A DNA stretch of 42,542 nucleotides from Phycisphaerales bacterium (GTDB lineage Bacteria; Planctomycetota; Phycisphaerae; Phycisphaerales; UBA1924), in the NCBI GenBank assembly GCA_027083355.1, contig JALWOY010000192.1:1-42542 (forward strand), read 5' to 3'. The position numbers were made by a program, and so were the translations under genes. Shown here one piece after another: positions 17,967 through 25,070 of this stretch (position 1 is its first letter; each line of letters opens with the position of its first letter). The notes below the pieces were generated by a model. That model was given only the letters and a program-made list of their open reading frames with translations, was not told the origin of the DNA and made no database searches.

Positions 17967-19396
17967 TCCCGTTATTTTCCAATCCAGCCCCGGAGACGTC
18001 GTCGATCCCGCCCGAGCTGGCGGCACGGATCGCCGAAATGGGACGCGGGATCGAGCGGCTGTCGGCCGAACAGGCCCGGCTGGCGGACTTGGCGGGCCTC
18101 GACGGCGCAACACACACCCAGAGCTGGATCTCCGTCTTCAACGGTTACGTCGGCGTGCTCATCGTCGCGTTCCTGGTGACGCTGCTGACGACACCGATCA
18201 TGCGCCGACTCGCCCTGCGCAACGGGGTTGTCGATCATCCGTCCGACCCGCGCAAGGTGCACCGGATGCCCATCGCCTACCTGGGCGGGGTCGCCGTCTA
18301 CTTGGGCATCATGGCCGGCATCCTGCTGAGTTATCTGGGGGTCAACGAGCCGTCGCTCGTCCGGTTCCACGATACACTCCCGCAGGCCCCCCTCGGGATG
18401 TTGGACAACCGCTTCGTCCCCCCGTGGATTTTGCTGGGACTGACCGTCATCATGGTGATCGGGCTGATCGACGACGTCACGGGAATCAGCCCCAGGGTGA
18501 AGATCGGCGGGCAACTCCTCGCCGCCGCGGCGTTGGCGTACGGCGACTTCGGCGTGAAAGTCGCCCAGGGCGTCCTCGCCCCGACCCTCGGCCACCTCCT
18601 GAACAACCCGAGCCTCGTTTACACGCTCGACCTCGGGTTCAACGCCCCTCTGCTCGGGCACACCGTCGAGATCGATTTCATCTATTGGACGGGCACCGCG
18701 GTGATCGCCGTGTTCGTTCTCGGCGCGTGCAACGCATCCAACCTCATCGACGGGCTCGACGGGCTGCTGTCCGGCGTGACCGCGATCGCGACGATCGGGC
18801 TCCTCGCGATCTCCATCCTCGTCGCCTTCACCGACCCCGGCCCACGCGATGCCCAGCGGATCATCCTCTGCATGGCGCTGCTCGGCGCCTGCCTCGGGTT
18901 CCTGCCCCACAACTTCAACCCCGCCACGATCTTCCTGGGTGATTGCGGCTCGCTCCTGCTCGGGTTCTCGACCATCGTCATCATCCTCAGCCTGGGCGAC
19001 ACGGGCCGGACCGACCTCGTCATCGCGGGGCTGATCGTCTACGCGATCCCGATCCTCGACACCTTCCTCGCGATCATCCGCCGGAAAATGGCCGGAAAGA
19101 GCATGTCCGACGCAGACTCCGACCACCTGCACCACATGCTCAAACGCGCCTTCGGCGTCAAGGGCGCCGTCTTCATCATGTACGGCATGGGGCTGGTGTT
19201 CGCGATCATCGGTGTCCTGCTGGCGGCCTCGGGGGCGAGGTTCGTCTACTCGCTCGCGCTGCTGTGCGCCTCGTTCATCGTGGTCTACTCGATGAAGATC
19301 GCCCGAGGAAAACAGCTCGAACAGCAATCCATGGAATCCGCGGCCCCGCCCCCGACCCACGAAACGGAGACCGAGCAGGAATCGGTCGCCGTGTGA
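17963..19396 (+). CDS. WecA-like undecaprenyl-phosphate sugar-1-phosphate transferase
   Basis: A 477-residue polytopic membrane enzyme of the MraY/WecA/TagO family, which moves a HexNAc-1-phosphate from a UDP-sugar onto undecaprenyl phosphate and thus starts glycan assembly. Family motifs are the catalytic aspartates in GLIDDVTG (Asp170, Asp171), NASNLIDGLDGL (257-268), FLGDCGSLLLG and HLHHMLKR. An N-terminal ~55-residue amphipathic stretch precedes the first membrane segment and is longer than usual. GTG start overlapping the epimerase stop (GTGA). As the last gene of the locus in the window, it makes a Wzx/Wzy-type pathway likely, though no flippase or polymerase is present here. Confidence 0.9.
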   Translation: MIPLFSNPAPETSSIPPELAARIAEMGRGIERLSAEQARLADLAGLDGATHTQSWISVFNGYVGVLIVAFLVTLLTTPIMRRLALRNGVVDHPSDPRKVHRMPIAYLGGVAVYLGIMAGILLSYLGVNEPSLVRFHDTLPQAPLGMLDNRFVPPWILLGLTVIMVIGLIDDVTGISPRVKIGGQLLAAAALAYGDFGVKVAQGVLAPTLGHLLNNPSLVYTLDLGFNAPLLGHTVEIDFIYWTGTAVIAVFVLGACNASNLIDGLDGLLSGVTAIATIGLLAISILVAFTDPGPRDAQRIILCMALLGACLGFLPHNFNPATIFLGDCGSLLLGFSTIVIILSLGDTGRTDLVIAGLIVYAIPILDTFLAIIRRKMAGKSMSDADSDHLHHMLKRAFGVKGAVFIMYGMGLVFAIIGVLLAASGARFVYSLALLCASFIVVYSMKIARGKQLEQQSMESAAPPPTHETETEQESVAV

Positions 19397-19522
19397 CAAT
19401 CAAACCCGCTCGCCGCGCGGTGTCTGATCTCGATGAACGAAAAACCACACCGGGATCGTGCCGTTCTGCCGTCGAAGCGCGGGCCTTGAACCCGGTGTTT
19501 TCTGAGCATCCATCAGAATCGC

Positions 19523-19528
19523 TATACT
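19523..19528 (+). promoter_or_regulatory. Candidate -10 box for the methyltransferase, leaderless geometry
   Basis: TATACT ends five bases before the methyltransferase ATG at 19534, with no Shine-Dalgarno between. Transcription would start at or next to the start codon. No clear -35 exists at the expected distance. If translation began at the second ATG (19540), the leader would be about five bases. Confidence 0.4.
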
Positions 19529-19533
19529 AAGCG

Positions 19534-20511
19534 ATGAAAATGGACGCCCCGAACATCAACGATGCCGCCGACTTCATCGACTCGATTGCGGGCGAGGCCG
19601 GCCTCGACGGGATCATCCCGACACTGGCACGCGACGCGAGCCGCATGGCCAGGATCGAGCAGTTCGTTCAAAAGCTGCACACACGCCACGAGTTGATACG
19701 CGGAGACGCACGCCAAATCGACCATGTGCCGGATGCCTCGGTCCATCTCGTCGTGACCTCTCCACCATACTGGACACTGAAGAAGTACAACGAACATGAT
19801 GATCAGCTCGGCCACTTCGCCGATTATCAAACATTCCTTGATGAACTCGACAGGGTGTGGCGCCATTGTTTTCGCGTACTGGTCCCCGGGGGACGCCTCG
19901 TATGCGTGGTCGGTGATGTCTGTCTTTCGCGCCGGAAGAACAACGGCCGGCACACGGTGGTGCCGTTGCATGCAGCCATTCAGGAGCGTTGTCGCATCAT
20001 CGGCTTCGACAACCTGACCCCGATCATCTGGCACAAGATCGCGAACGCCAACTATGAAGTCTCCGGCAAAGCCGCGGGATTCCTCGGCAAGCCGTACGAA
20101 CCCAACGCGGTGATCAAGAACGACATCGAGTTCATCCTCATGCAACGCAAGCCCGGGGGATACCGCAGCCCGACTCGCACCGAACGATTGCTCAGCGTCA
20201 TCTCGGCCGACAACTACCAGTTATGGTTCAGACAGATCTGGAGCGACCTGACCGGGGCATCGACAAGGAAACATCCCGCCCCTTACCCGCTCGAACTCGC
20301 CGAGAGACTCATCCGCATGTTCAGTTTCGTCGGGGATACCGTGCTCGACCCGTTCATGGGCACCGCGACAACGAATCTGGCCGCAGCCAATTGGGGCCGC
20401 AACAGCATCGGCGTCGAAGTTGACCAGACATATTTCGAGATGGCCAAACAGCGCATCGAACGGGCTACTTCAGATCTCTACACGACCTCTCGGATGGTGG
20501 TCCGACAGTGA
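19534..20511 (+). CDS. DNA methyltransferase of a restriction-modification pair
   Basis: A 325-residue amino-methyltransferase. Catalytic motif IV, TSPPYW, comes first (about residues 74-79) and the SAM-binding motif I, DPFMGTATT, near the C-terminus (about 275-283), the order of the beta class. SPPY is most often seen in N4-cytosine methyltransferases, while (N/D)PPY is usual for N6-adenine; the base methylated is thus inferred. Its stop overlaps the start of a PaeR7I/XhoI-like endonuclease gene, so it should protect that enzyme's site. A TATACT box ends five bases upstream of the ATG. Codon use is less GC-rich than in the neighbouring envelope genes, in keeping with transfer. Confidence 0.88.
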   Translation: MKMDAPNINDAADFIDSIAGEAGLDGIIPTLARDASRMARIEQFVQKLHTRHELIRGDARQIDHVPDASVHLVVTSPPYWTLKKYNEHDDQLGHFADYQTFLDELDRVWRHCFRVLVPGGRLVCVVGDVCLSRRKNNGRHTVVPLHAAIQERCRIIGFDNLTPIIWHKIANANYEVSGKAAGFLGKPYEPNAVIKNDIEFILMQRKPGGYRSPTRTERLLSVISADNYQLWFRQIWSDLTGASTRKHPAPYPLELAERLIRMFSFVGDTVLDPFMGTATTNLAAANWGRNSIGVEVDQTYFEMAKQRIERATSDLYTTSRMVVRQ

Positions 20512-21230
20512 TCCCGGATGATCTTGACCAGCGGGTATGCGAAGCGGTTGAGCGTTTCTGGGAAACACGCCGGGCTCAGGTTTCGCGGCAGGGTGCCCGA
20601 GACGGCGTGCGGGATGCGGGCGCACGCTCCGCGGTGACCGGCGGTGCGCAGATGGATGGGTTTGTCGATCTGGTACGCGAGATACTCTGCCTGAACGGAG
20701 TGTCGGAACAGGATATCTTGACCAAGCGGCGGGTCGATCTCCCAGGCTGGTTCAGGCCCGAAAAACGATGGGATCTGCTGGTTGTCCGGAACAAGGCTCT
20801 GGTCGCGGCGGTCGAGTTCAAGTCTCATGTCGGCCCCTCGTTCGGAAACAATTTCAACAACAGGACTGAGGAGGCGCTGGGGAGCGCGACGGATCTTCTC
20901 GCCGCATACAGGGAGGGGGCATTTCACCCCGCGCCCAGACCCTGGATCGGCTACCTGATGCTTCTGGAGGAATCCCCGAAATCGACCTCGCCGGTCCGAT
21001 CTGCCGAGCCGCATTTCCGGGTTTTCCCGGAATTCAGACAAGCCTCATACGCCGATCGGTACGAGATCCTGCTGACCAAACTCCTCCGCGACAGGCTTTA
21101 TGACGGGGCTTGTCTGCTTCTCTCACCGAGATCGGAAGGGCCCGGTGTGTACCGCCAGCCAAGCAAAGAACTCGAGCTCGCCGGTTTTCTTCGTTCTTTG
21201 TTGGCGCGGGTGCTCACGGCTCTGCATTGA
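20508..21230 (+). CDS. PaeR7I/XhoI-family type II restriction endonuclease
   Basis: A 240-residue protein, close in length to PaeR7I (about 246). The family core is seen at residues about 86-125: RWDLLVVRN, then VAAVEFKSHVGPSFGNNFNN and RTEEALGSATD. Asp in WDLL with Glu-x-Lys in EFKS forms the PD-(D/E)xK nuclease centre. Known members cut CTCGAG. That site is present in this window (for example 10237 and 12109), so unmodified host DNA would be at risk and the adjoining methyltransferase should cover it. GTG start overlapping the methyltransferase stop (GTGA). Specificity here is inferred from the family. Confidence 0.88.
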   Translation: MIPDDLDQRVCEAVERFWETRRAQVSRQGARDGVRDAGARSAVTGGAQMDGFVDLVREILCLNGVSEQDILTKRRVDLPGWFRPEKRWDLLVVRNKALVAAVEFKSHVGPSFGNNFNNRTEEALGSATDLLAAYREGAFHPAPRPWIGYLMLLEESPKSTSPVRSAEPHFRVFPEFRQASYADRYEILLTKLLRDRLYDGACLLLSPRSEGPGVYRQPSKELELAGFLRSLLARVLTALH

Positions 21231-21296
21231 TCAACTGCGACTCGGCGGGATTCGTGCTCGGTCCGGTTGCATCGGGGCGGGAACGGGCGGCCCAGA

Positions 21297-21302
21297 TATA
21301 CT
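21297..21302 (+). promoter_or_regulatory. Candidate -10 box for parA, leaderless geometry
   Basis: TATACT ends six bases before the parA ATG (21309) and there is no Shine-Dalgarno. A TTGCAT occurs upstream, but 24 bp away, too far for a standard -35. Position matches the boxes at 19523 and 2313. Confidence 0.4.
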
Positions 21303-21308
21303 CACGCC

Positions 21309-22325
21309 ATGACCACCGAAGGCCGAAACACCCCCCGCCGCATCGCCTTCATGAACCAGAAGGGCGGAGTCGGGAAGACCACCACCACCGTCAACCTCGC
21401 CGCGGCCTGCGCCCGCAGGGGGACCCCGACGCTGGTTGTCGACCTCGACCCGCAGGCGCACGCCTCGCTTCATCTCGGCGTCGACCCGGCCGACCGGATG
21501 GACGACGCGTCGGTCTACGACGTCCTGCTCAACCCGGACGATCCCGAGACGATTCGTGAGGCGATCGTCGAGGCCGACGAGAACCTGTTCGTGCTGCCCA
21601 GTGAGACAGACCTCGCGGCGGCGGAATTCGAACTGGGGGATCAGCCGGGGCGGAACACGAGGCTCCGGTCGGCTCTGCAAAGCGTCCGCGGACGATTCGG
21701 GGCGGTGCTGATCGATTGCCCCCCCTCGCTCGGGCTGTTGACGCTCAACGGCCTGGCGGCGGCGGGCGAGGTCATTATCCCGATGCAGGCGCATTTTCTG
21801 GCCCTTCAGGGTGTGGGCAAGCTGCTCGAGACGATCCGGCTGCTGACGACTGGCGAGCGGGCGATCAACCCGGACTTGACGGTCACCGGGGTCATCCTGT
21901 GCATGCACGATCATCAGGCGGCGCACACGCGCGAGGTGGTCGAAGATCTGGAAGCGTTCTTCGCCGAGGCGGCCGAGTTGCCGGGGCTACCGTGGTCGTC
22001 GGCACGAGTGCTCCGGCCCGCGGTGCGGCGGAATATCAAACTGGCGGAGTGCCCGAGTTTCGGGCAGACGATCTTCGAGTATGCCCCGGAAGCGAACGGG
22101 GCGAAGGACTACGCGGCCCTGGCCGAGACGGTGTTCGGTCGGCCGGCCGGGGTGATCTCGCCCGAGCCGCGTGCCGATGACAGTTCGCCGCCGCCCGAGC
22201 CCGCGACGCCTGAACCGGAACAGTCCGTCTCGGCGACAACCGACGGGTCCGGGGAGGACCCGGTCCCCGAGGTGCGGGTGGTGGTGTCGCACAACACGCG
22301 CACGCAGGACGGCCGCGGTGCGTGA
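21309..22325 (+). CDS. ParA-family ATPase
   Basis: A 338-residue Walker-type ATPase of the ParA/Soj group, which uses the nucleoid as a matrix to position DNA or other cargo. The deviant Walker A motif NQKGGVGKTTT (residues 16-26), Walker A' VDLDPQAHAS and Walker B VLIDCPPSLG are intact. A Pro/Glu-rich tail of about 60 residues (SSPPPEPATPEPE) extends beyond the ATPase domain and is probably disordered. No parB or parS is seen nearby, so the cargo is unknown; orphan ParA proteins can position protein complexes rather than chromosomes. An upstream GTG-type start is possible but the ATG at 21309 places the ATPase fold normally. Confidence 0.88.
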   Translation: MTTEGRNTPRRIAFMNQKGGVGKTTTTVNLAAACARRGTPTLVVDLDPQAHASLHLGVDPADRMDDASVYDVLLNPDDPETIREAIVEADENLFVLPSETDLAAAEFELGDQPGRNTRLRSALQSVRGRFGAVLIDCPPSLGLLTLNGLAAAGEVIIPMQAHFLALQGVGKLLETIRLLTTGERAINPDLTVTGVILCMHDHQAAHTREVVEDLEAFFAEAAELPGLPWSSARVLRPAVRRNIKLAECPSFGQTIFEYAPEANGAKDYAALAETVFGRPAGVISPEPRADDSSPPPEPATPEPEQSVSATTDGSGEDPVPEVRVVVSHNTRTQDGRGA

Positions 22326-22713
22326 CGCGTTGCGAACTGTCGGGGTTGCCCGTGTGGGGTTCGTGGTGTGGGCGTTGATCGTGGTGACGCTGACGCATTG
22401 GCCGCAGTTGCAGATTGATACGGGCATCCCGCGGACGGATCTGTGGGCCCACTTCACGGTGATGTTCATCTGGACGACGCTGCTGATGTTGACGGGTTGG
22501 CTGGGGCCGCGGGGGTCCTGGCGGAACCCGGCGCTCGCGGTTCCGTTGGCGATCGCGTATGCGGGGCTGGATGAGATCAGCCAGGGGATCCCGGGTCTGG
22601 GCCGGATCGTGGCGTGGTCGGACTTCGCGGCCAACTGCATCGGCGTCGAGATCGCGGCGGTGGTGTGGATTGCGGTGTTGCTTGCGCGCGGCTGGGGCAA
22701 CGCCGGCGGGTGA
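22318..22713 (+). CDS. VanZ-like membrane protein
   Basis: A 131-residue protein with about four hydrophobic segments. The VanZ-like pattern is visible: THWPQ near the N-terminus, a DLWAHF segment, AYAGLDEISQ and a DFAANCIG segment preceding the last helix. Members are often of unknown function; the founding VanZ gives low-level teicoplanin resistance. GTG start at 22318 lies within the end of parA, so the two are probably co-translated. Nothing links its role to the ParA protein beyond this overlap. Confidence 0.75.
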   Translation: MRDALRTVGVARVGFVVWALIVVTLTHWPQLQIDTGIPRTDLWAHFTVMFIWTTLLMLTGWLGPRGSWRNPALAVPLAIAYAGLDEISQGIPGLGRIVAWSDFAANCIGVEIAAVVWIAVLLARGWGNAGG

Positions 22714-22792
22714 CGGGCCGTGGTTTCTGTTGTTGCGTTGTGGATTGATGTGTGGGTCGGCGGGCCGTGGCGGCGCTGTCGCCCCACCAAGG

Positions 22793-22890
22793 CCGGTTTT
22801 TTGTCGTTTCGGGCGAAAAGACCGGCGTGAGCCCTTCGCTTCACATGAGCGCAAGAAAAAGCGGAAGCCCCTTGTTTTCAAGGACTTCCG
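22793..22890. repeat. Double-hairpin element flanking the ars operon, left copy
   Basis: About 98 bp nearly identical to 32834-32932. The first hairpin pairs CCGGT (22793) with ACCGG (22821-22825) across a T-rich/A-rich stem. The second (22862-22890) is an imperfect palindrome around CCTTG-TTTT-CAAGG with CGGAAG/CTTCCG outer arms. Read on the minus strand, the second hairpin is followed by CTTTTTCTTG and so has the form of an intrinsic terminator. On its right it abuts an IS5-type transposase fragment. Confidence 0.8.
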
Positions 22891-23070
22891 TGCGGGGCCG
22901 ACCTCCGCGTTGGTCCGGCGGCTTCTTCGGGATCAGCGGCTGGACCCGTTTCCACAACGCATCCGTGACCAAGCGTCGTTTCATGCGCCAGCCCTCCTTC
23001 ACCGACGCATGATCACGACATCAAGCCAAGGGCACAGCCCCCCGTTTGGGGGTCTTGAAACAGCGTCATA
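22891..23070 (-). pseudogene. IS5-family transposase, 5' fragment
   Basis: Read on the minus strand from ATG at 22984, the first ~31 residues (ALWKRVQPLIPKKPP then GGRPRT) match the N-terminus of IS5-type transposases. The homology ends abruptly where the double-hairpin repeat begins (22890), so the DDE catalytic part is missing. GGAGG lies upstream of the ATG, and at 23040-23067 there is a sequence (GACGCTGTTTCAAGACCC on the minus strand) like an IS5-family left terminal repeat. This is the end of an element cut by recombination. Confidence 0.7.
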
Positions 23071-23183
23071 GGGCTTCGGGAGGGGCGCATTCTGGTGTGT
23101 CCGGCGTCGTTTCTCGGACCGGCTCCTGCCAAGCCTTCGCACGCTTCCAGCCCGGCGGGGCTGCGACGGGACCTGTGGGCTGC

Positions 23184-23212
23184 TTGATCTGCCGCGTGTG
23201 TGAGAGTAGAAT
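23184..23212 (+). promoter_or_regulatory. ars operon promoter
   Basis: TTGATC (23184-23189) and TAGAAT (23207-23212) are spaced by 17 bp, a good sigma70-type match. The predicted start is near 23219, about 20 bases before the arsR ATG. Confidence 0.7.
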
Positions 23213-23226
23213 CACTAAATCACTAA
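23211..23226. promoter_or_regulatory. Tandem ATCACTAA repeats, candidate ArsR operator
   Basis: Two consecutive copies of ATCACTAA (23211-23218 and 23219-23226) overlap the 3' end of the -10 box and the predicted transcript start. A repressor bound here would block the polymerase. ArsR-type operators are more often inverted repeats, so the assignment rests on position. AAAGGA just downstream is the arsR ribosome-binding site. Confidence 0.45.
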
Positions 23227-23238
23227 AGGATTGTCGGC

Positions 23239-23562
23239 ATGATTTCTGATCGGGACAAGAAGCGGTATGAACGGCAGGCGGAGGTCGTCCAGGCCCTTTC
23301 CCACCCGATCCGCATCGCCATCGCGGATCTGCTGAAGGGTGGCGAACGGTGCGTCTGCGACATCGCCGAGCACGTCGGGGCCGAGCGGTCGAATGTCTCG
23401 CGGCATCTTGCCGTCATGCTCAAGGCCGGGGTGGTGAAGACGCGCAAGGAAGGCGTCATGGTTTTCTACGAACTTCGAACACCGTGCATCCTCAACTTCC
23501 TTGCGTGCGCTTCCGATGTGCTCCGCCACAATCTGGAGGAGGAGATTCAAACGTTTTGCTGA
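23239..23562 (+). CDS. arsR: ArsR-family arsenic-responsive repressor
   Basis: A 107-residue winged-helix repressor. The recognition helix region is DIAEHVGAERSNVSRHL (41-57). Cys38 and Cys40 in ERCVCDI match the ELCVCDL arsenite/antimonite-sensing motif of classical ArsR; a third thiol could come from Cys residues in the C-terminal part (PCILNFLACA or the terminal FC). When metalloid binds, such proteins leave DNA. AAAGGA lies eight bases before the ATG. First gene of the operon at 23239-32540, and its regulator by position. The CVC pair favours arsenic or antimony over zinc or cadmium as signal. Confidence 0.9.
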   Translation: MISDRDKKRYERQAEVVQALSHPIRIAIADLLKGGERCVCDIAEHVGAERSNVSRHLAVMLKAGVVKTRKEGVMVFYELRTPCILNFLACASDVLRHNLEEEIQTFC

Positions 23563-23611
23563 CCGGTTTTTTTGTACGCATCAGTGAGTATTTTATCACG
23601 GATTCACAAGA

Positions 23612-25051
23612 ATGACGGCGACCGCATCTTCGACATCTGACTCCGGGGCGTCATCCGCGGTGGTATGCACCGCCGGGCGGGCGGGGCCGTCTCCGCTCAG
23701 GGGGGAATGGCGCAAGCTGGCCCTGGGGTTGATCGTTTTCGGCATCATGTTCGCCCTGCCGTTGGGCTGGTCACGATTTGATCAATCGATCTACGAAGCG
23801 CTCGCGCTGACGAAGTGGTATGCACTGGAGCATGTTCTTCTGTGCCTCGTGCCGGCGTTTTTCATCGCCGGCGCGATCGCCGTGTTCGTCAGCAACAACA
23901 CGGTCATGAAATATCTCGGGCCGACTGCTCCGAAGCCGATCGCTTACGGCGTCGCTTCGATCAGCGGGACGGTCCTCGCGGTGTGCTCGTGCACCATTCT
24001 CCCGTTGTTCGCGGGGATCTGGCGGATGGGTGCGGGGCTCGGGCCCGCGGTGGCCTTCCTGTACTCCGGGCCGGCGATCAATGTGCTGGCGATCGTGCTC
24101 ACGGCGGCGGTGCTCGGGCCGCGGCTCGGGGCCGCTCGCGCGATCGGGGCGATCGGTTTCAGTGTCATCATCGGCCTCGTGATGCACTTTATCTATCGGA
24201 AGGAAGAAACGGAGAGAGCGGCCCGGGCGGTGGCCGTGCCCGAGGAAGGGCACACTCGGCCGCTCTGGCAGACGGTGATGTACTTCGCCGCGATGGTGGG
24301 CATTCTGGTCTTCGCAAACTGGGGCAAGCCGCGGTCGAGCGAAGGTCTCTGGTATGTGATCTGGACGAGCAAATGGCAGATTACTTCCTTGTTCGGCGTG
24401 GCGCTCGCGGTGATGCTCGTGGCATGGTTCGGGGTCCGGTGGTGGAAGATGGCGTTGACCGCGGCCGCGACCGCCGCCACTTGGGCGATCAGCCGGTACT
24501 GGCTTCTGCCCGCCTTCGGGCATGTGCTCCCCGGCGCCGATCACGGGCTCCCGTACGCGGCGATGATCCCCTTTGCCGTTGCGACGGTCGGCCTCAGCAT
24601 CGTGCTTTCGACGGGCGACCGCGGCGAGGAGGCGGACGAGTGGTTCAATCAGTCCTGGGGCTTCACCAAGCAGATCACGCCGCTGCTCTTCTTCGGCGTC
24701 CTGATCGCGGGTTTCCTGCTGGGCCGCCCCGGTGAGGAAGGGCTCATCCCCAGCGGGTGGATCGCGTCACTTGTCGGCGGCAATTCCCTTTGGGCGAACC
24801 TGTTTGCGTCGGTTGTCGGGGCGTTCATGTACTTCGCGACGCTTACCGAAGTGCCCATCCTTCAAGGCCTGATCGGCAACGGCATGGGAAAGGGTCCGGC
24901 CCTGGCCCTGCTGCTGGCGGGGCCCGCGTTGTCACTTCCCAACATGCTCGTGATACGCAGCATCATGGGCACGCAGAAGACGCTTGTCTTCGTGTCGCTG
25001 GTGATCGTTATGGCGACATGCAGCGGGATGATCTATGGAGCCTTTTTTTGA
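23612..25051 (+). CDS. arsP: ArsP-like (DUF318) permease
   Basis: A 479-residue inner-membrane protein with about ten hydrophobic segments. The family core is seen as VCSCTILPLFAGIWRMG (about residues 128-144) and YSGPAINVLAI, with a second repeat half containing LTEVPILQGLIGNGMGKG. ArsP exports trivalent organoarsenicals such as methylarsenite, using a cluster of cysteines; Cys129 and Cys131 of the CSC motif are candidates here. A hydrophilic loop (about 195-215) separates the halves. It is 49 bp after arsR, with no strong Shine-Dalgarno. Annotation as arsenical permease leans on the ArsR and ArsEFG-like neighbours; related DUF318 proteins may carry other metals. Confidence 0.8.
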   Translation: MTATASSTSDSGASSAVVCTAGRAGPSPLRGEWRKLALGLIVFGIMFALPLGWSRFDQSIYEALALTKWYALEHVLLCLVPAFFIAGAIAVFVSNNTVMKYLGPTAPKPIAYGVASISGTVLAVCSCTILPLFAGIWRMGAGLGPAVAFLYSGPAINVLAIVLTAAVLGPRLGAARAIGAIGFSVIIGLVMHFIYRKEETERAARAVAVPEEGHTRPLWQTVMYFAAMVGILVFANWGKPRSSEGLWYVIWTSKWQITSLFGVALAVMLVAWFGVRWWKMALTAAATAATWAISRYWLLPAFGHVLPGADHGLPYAAMIPFAVATVGLSIVLSTGDRGEEADEWFNQSWGFTKQITPLLFFGVLIAGFLLGRPGEEGLIPSGWIASLVGGNSLWANLFASVVGAFMYFATLTEVPILQGLIGNGMGKGPALALLLAGPALSLPNMLVIRSIMGTQKTLVFVSLVIVMATCSGMIYGAFF

Positions 25052-25070
25052 GTCAACGGGAGCATGGGTC

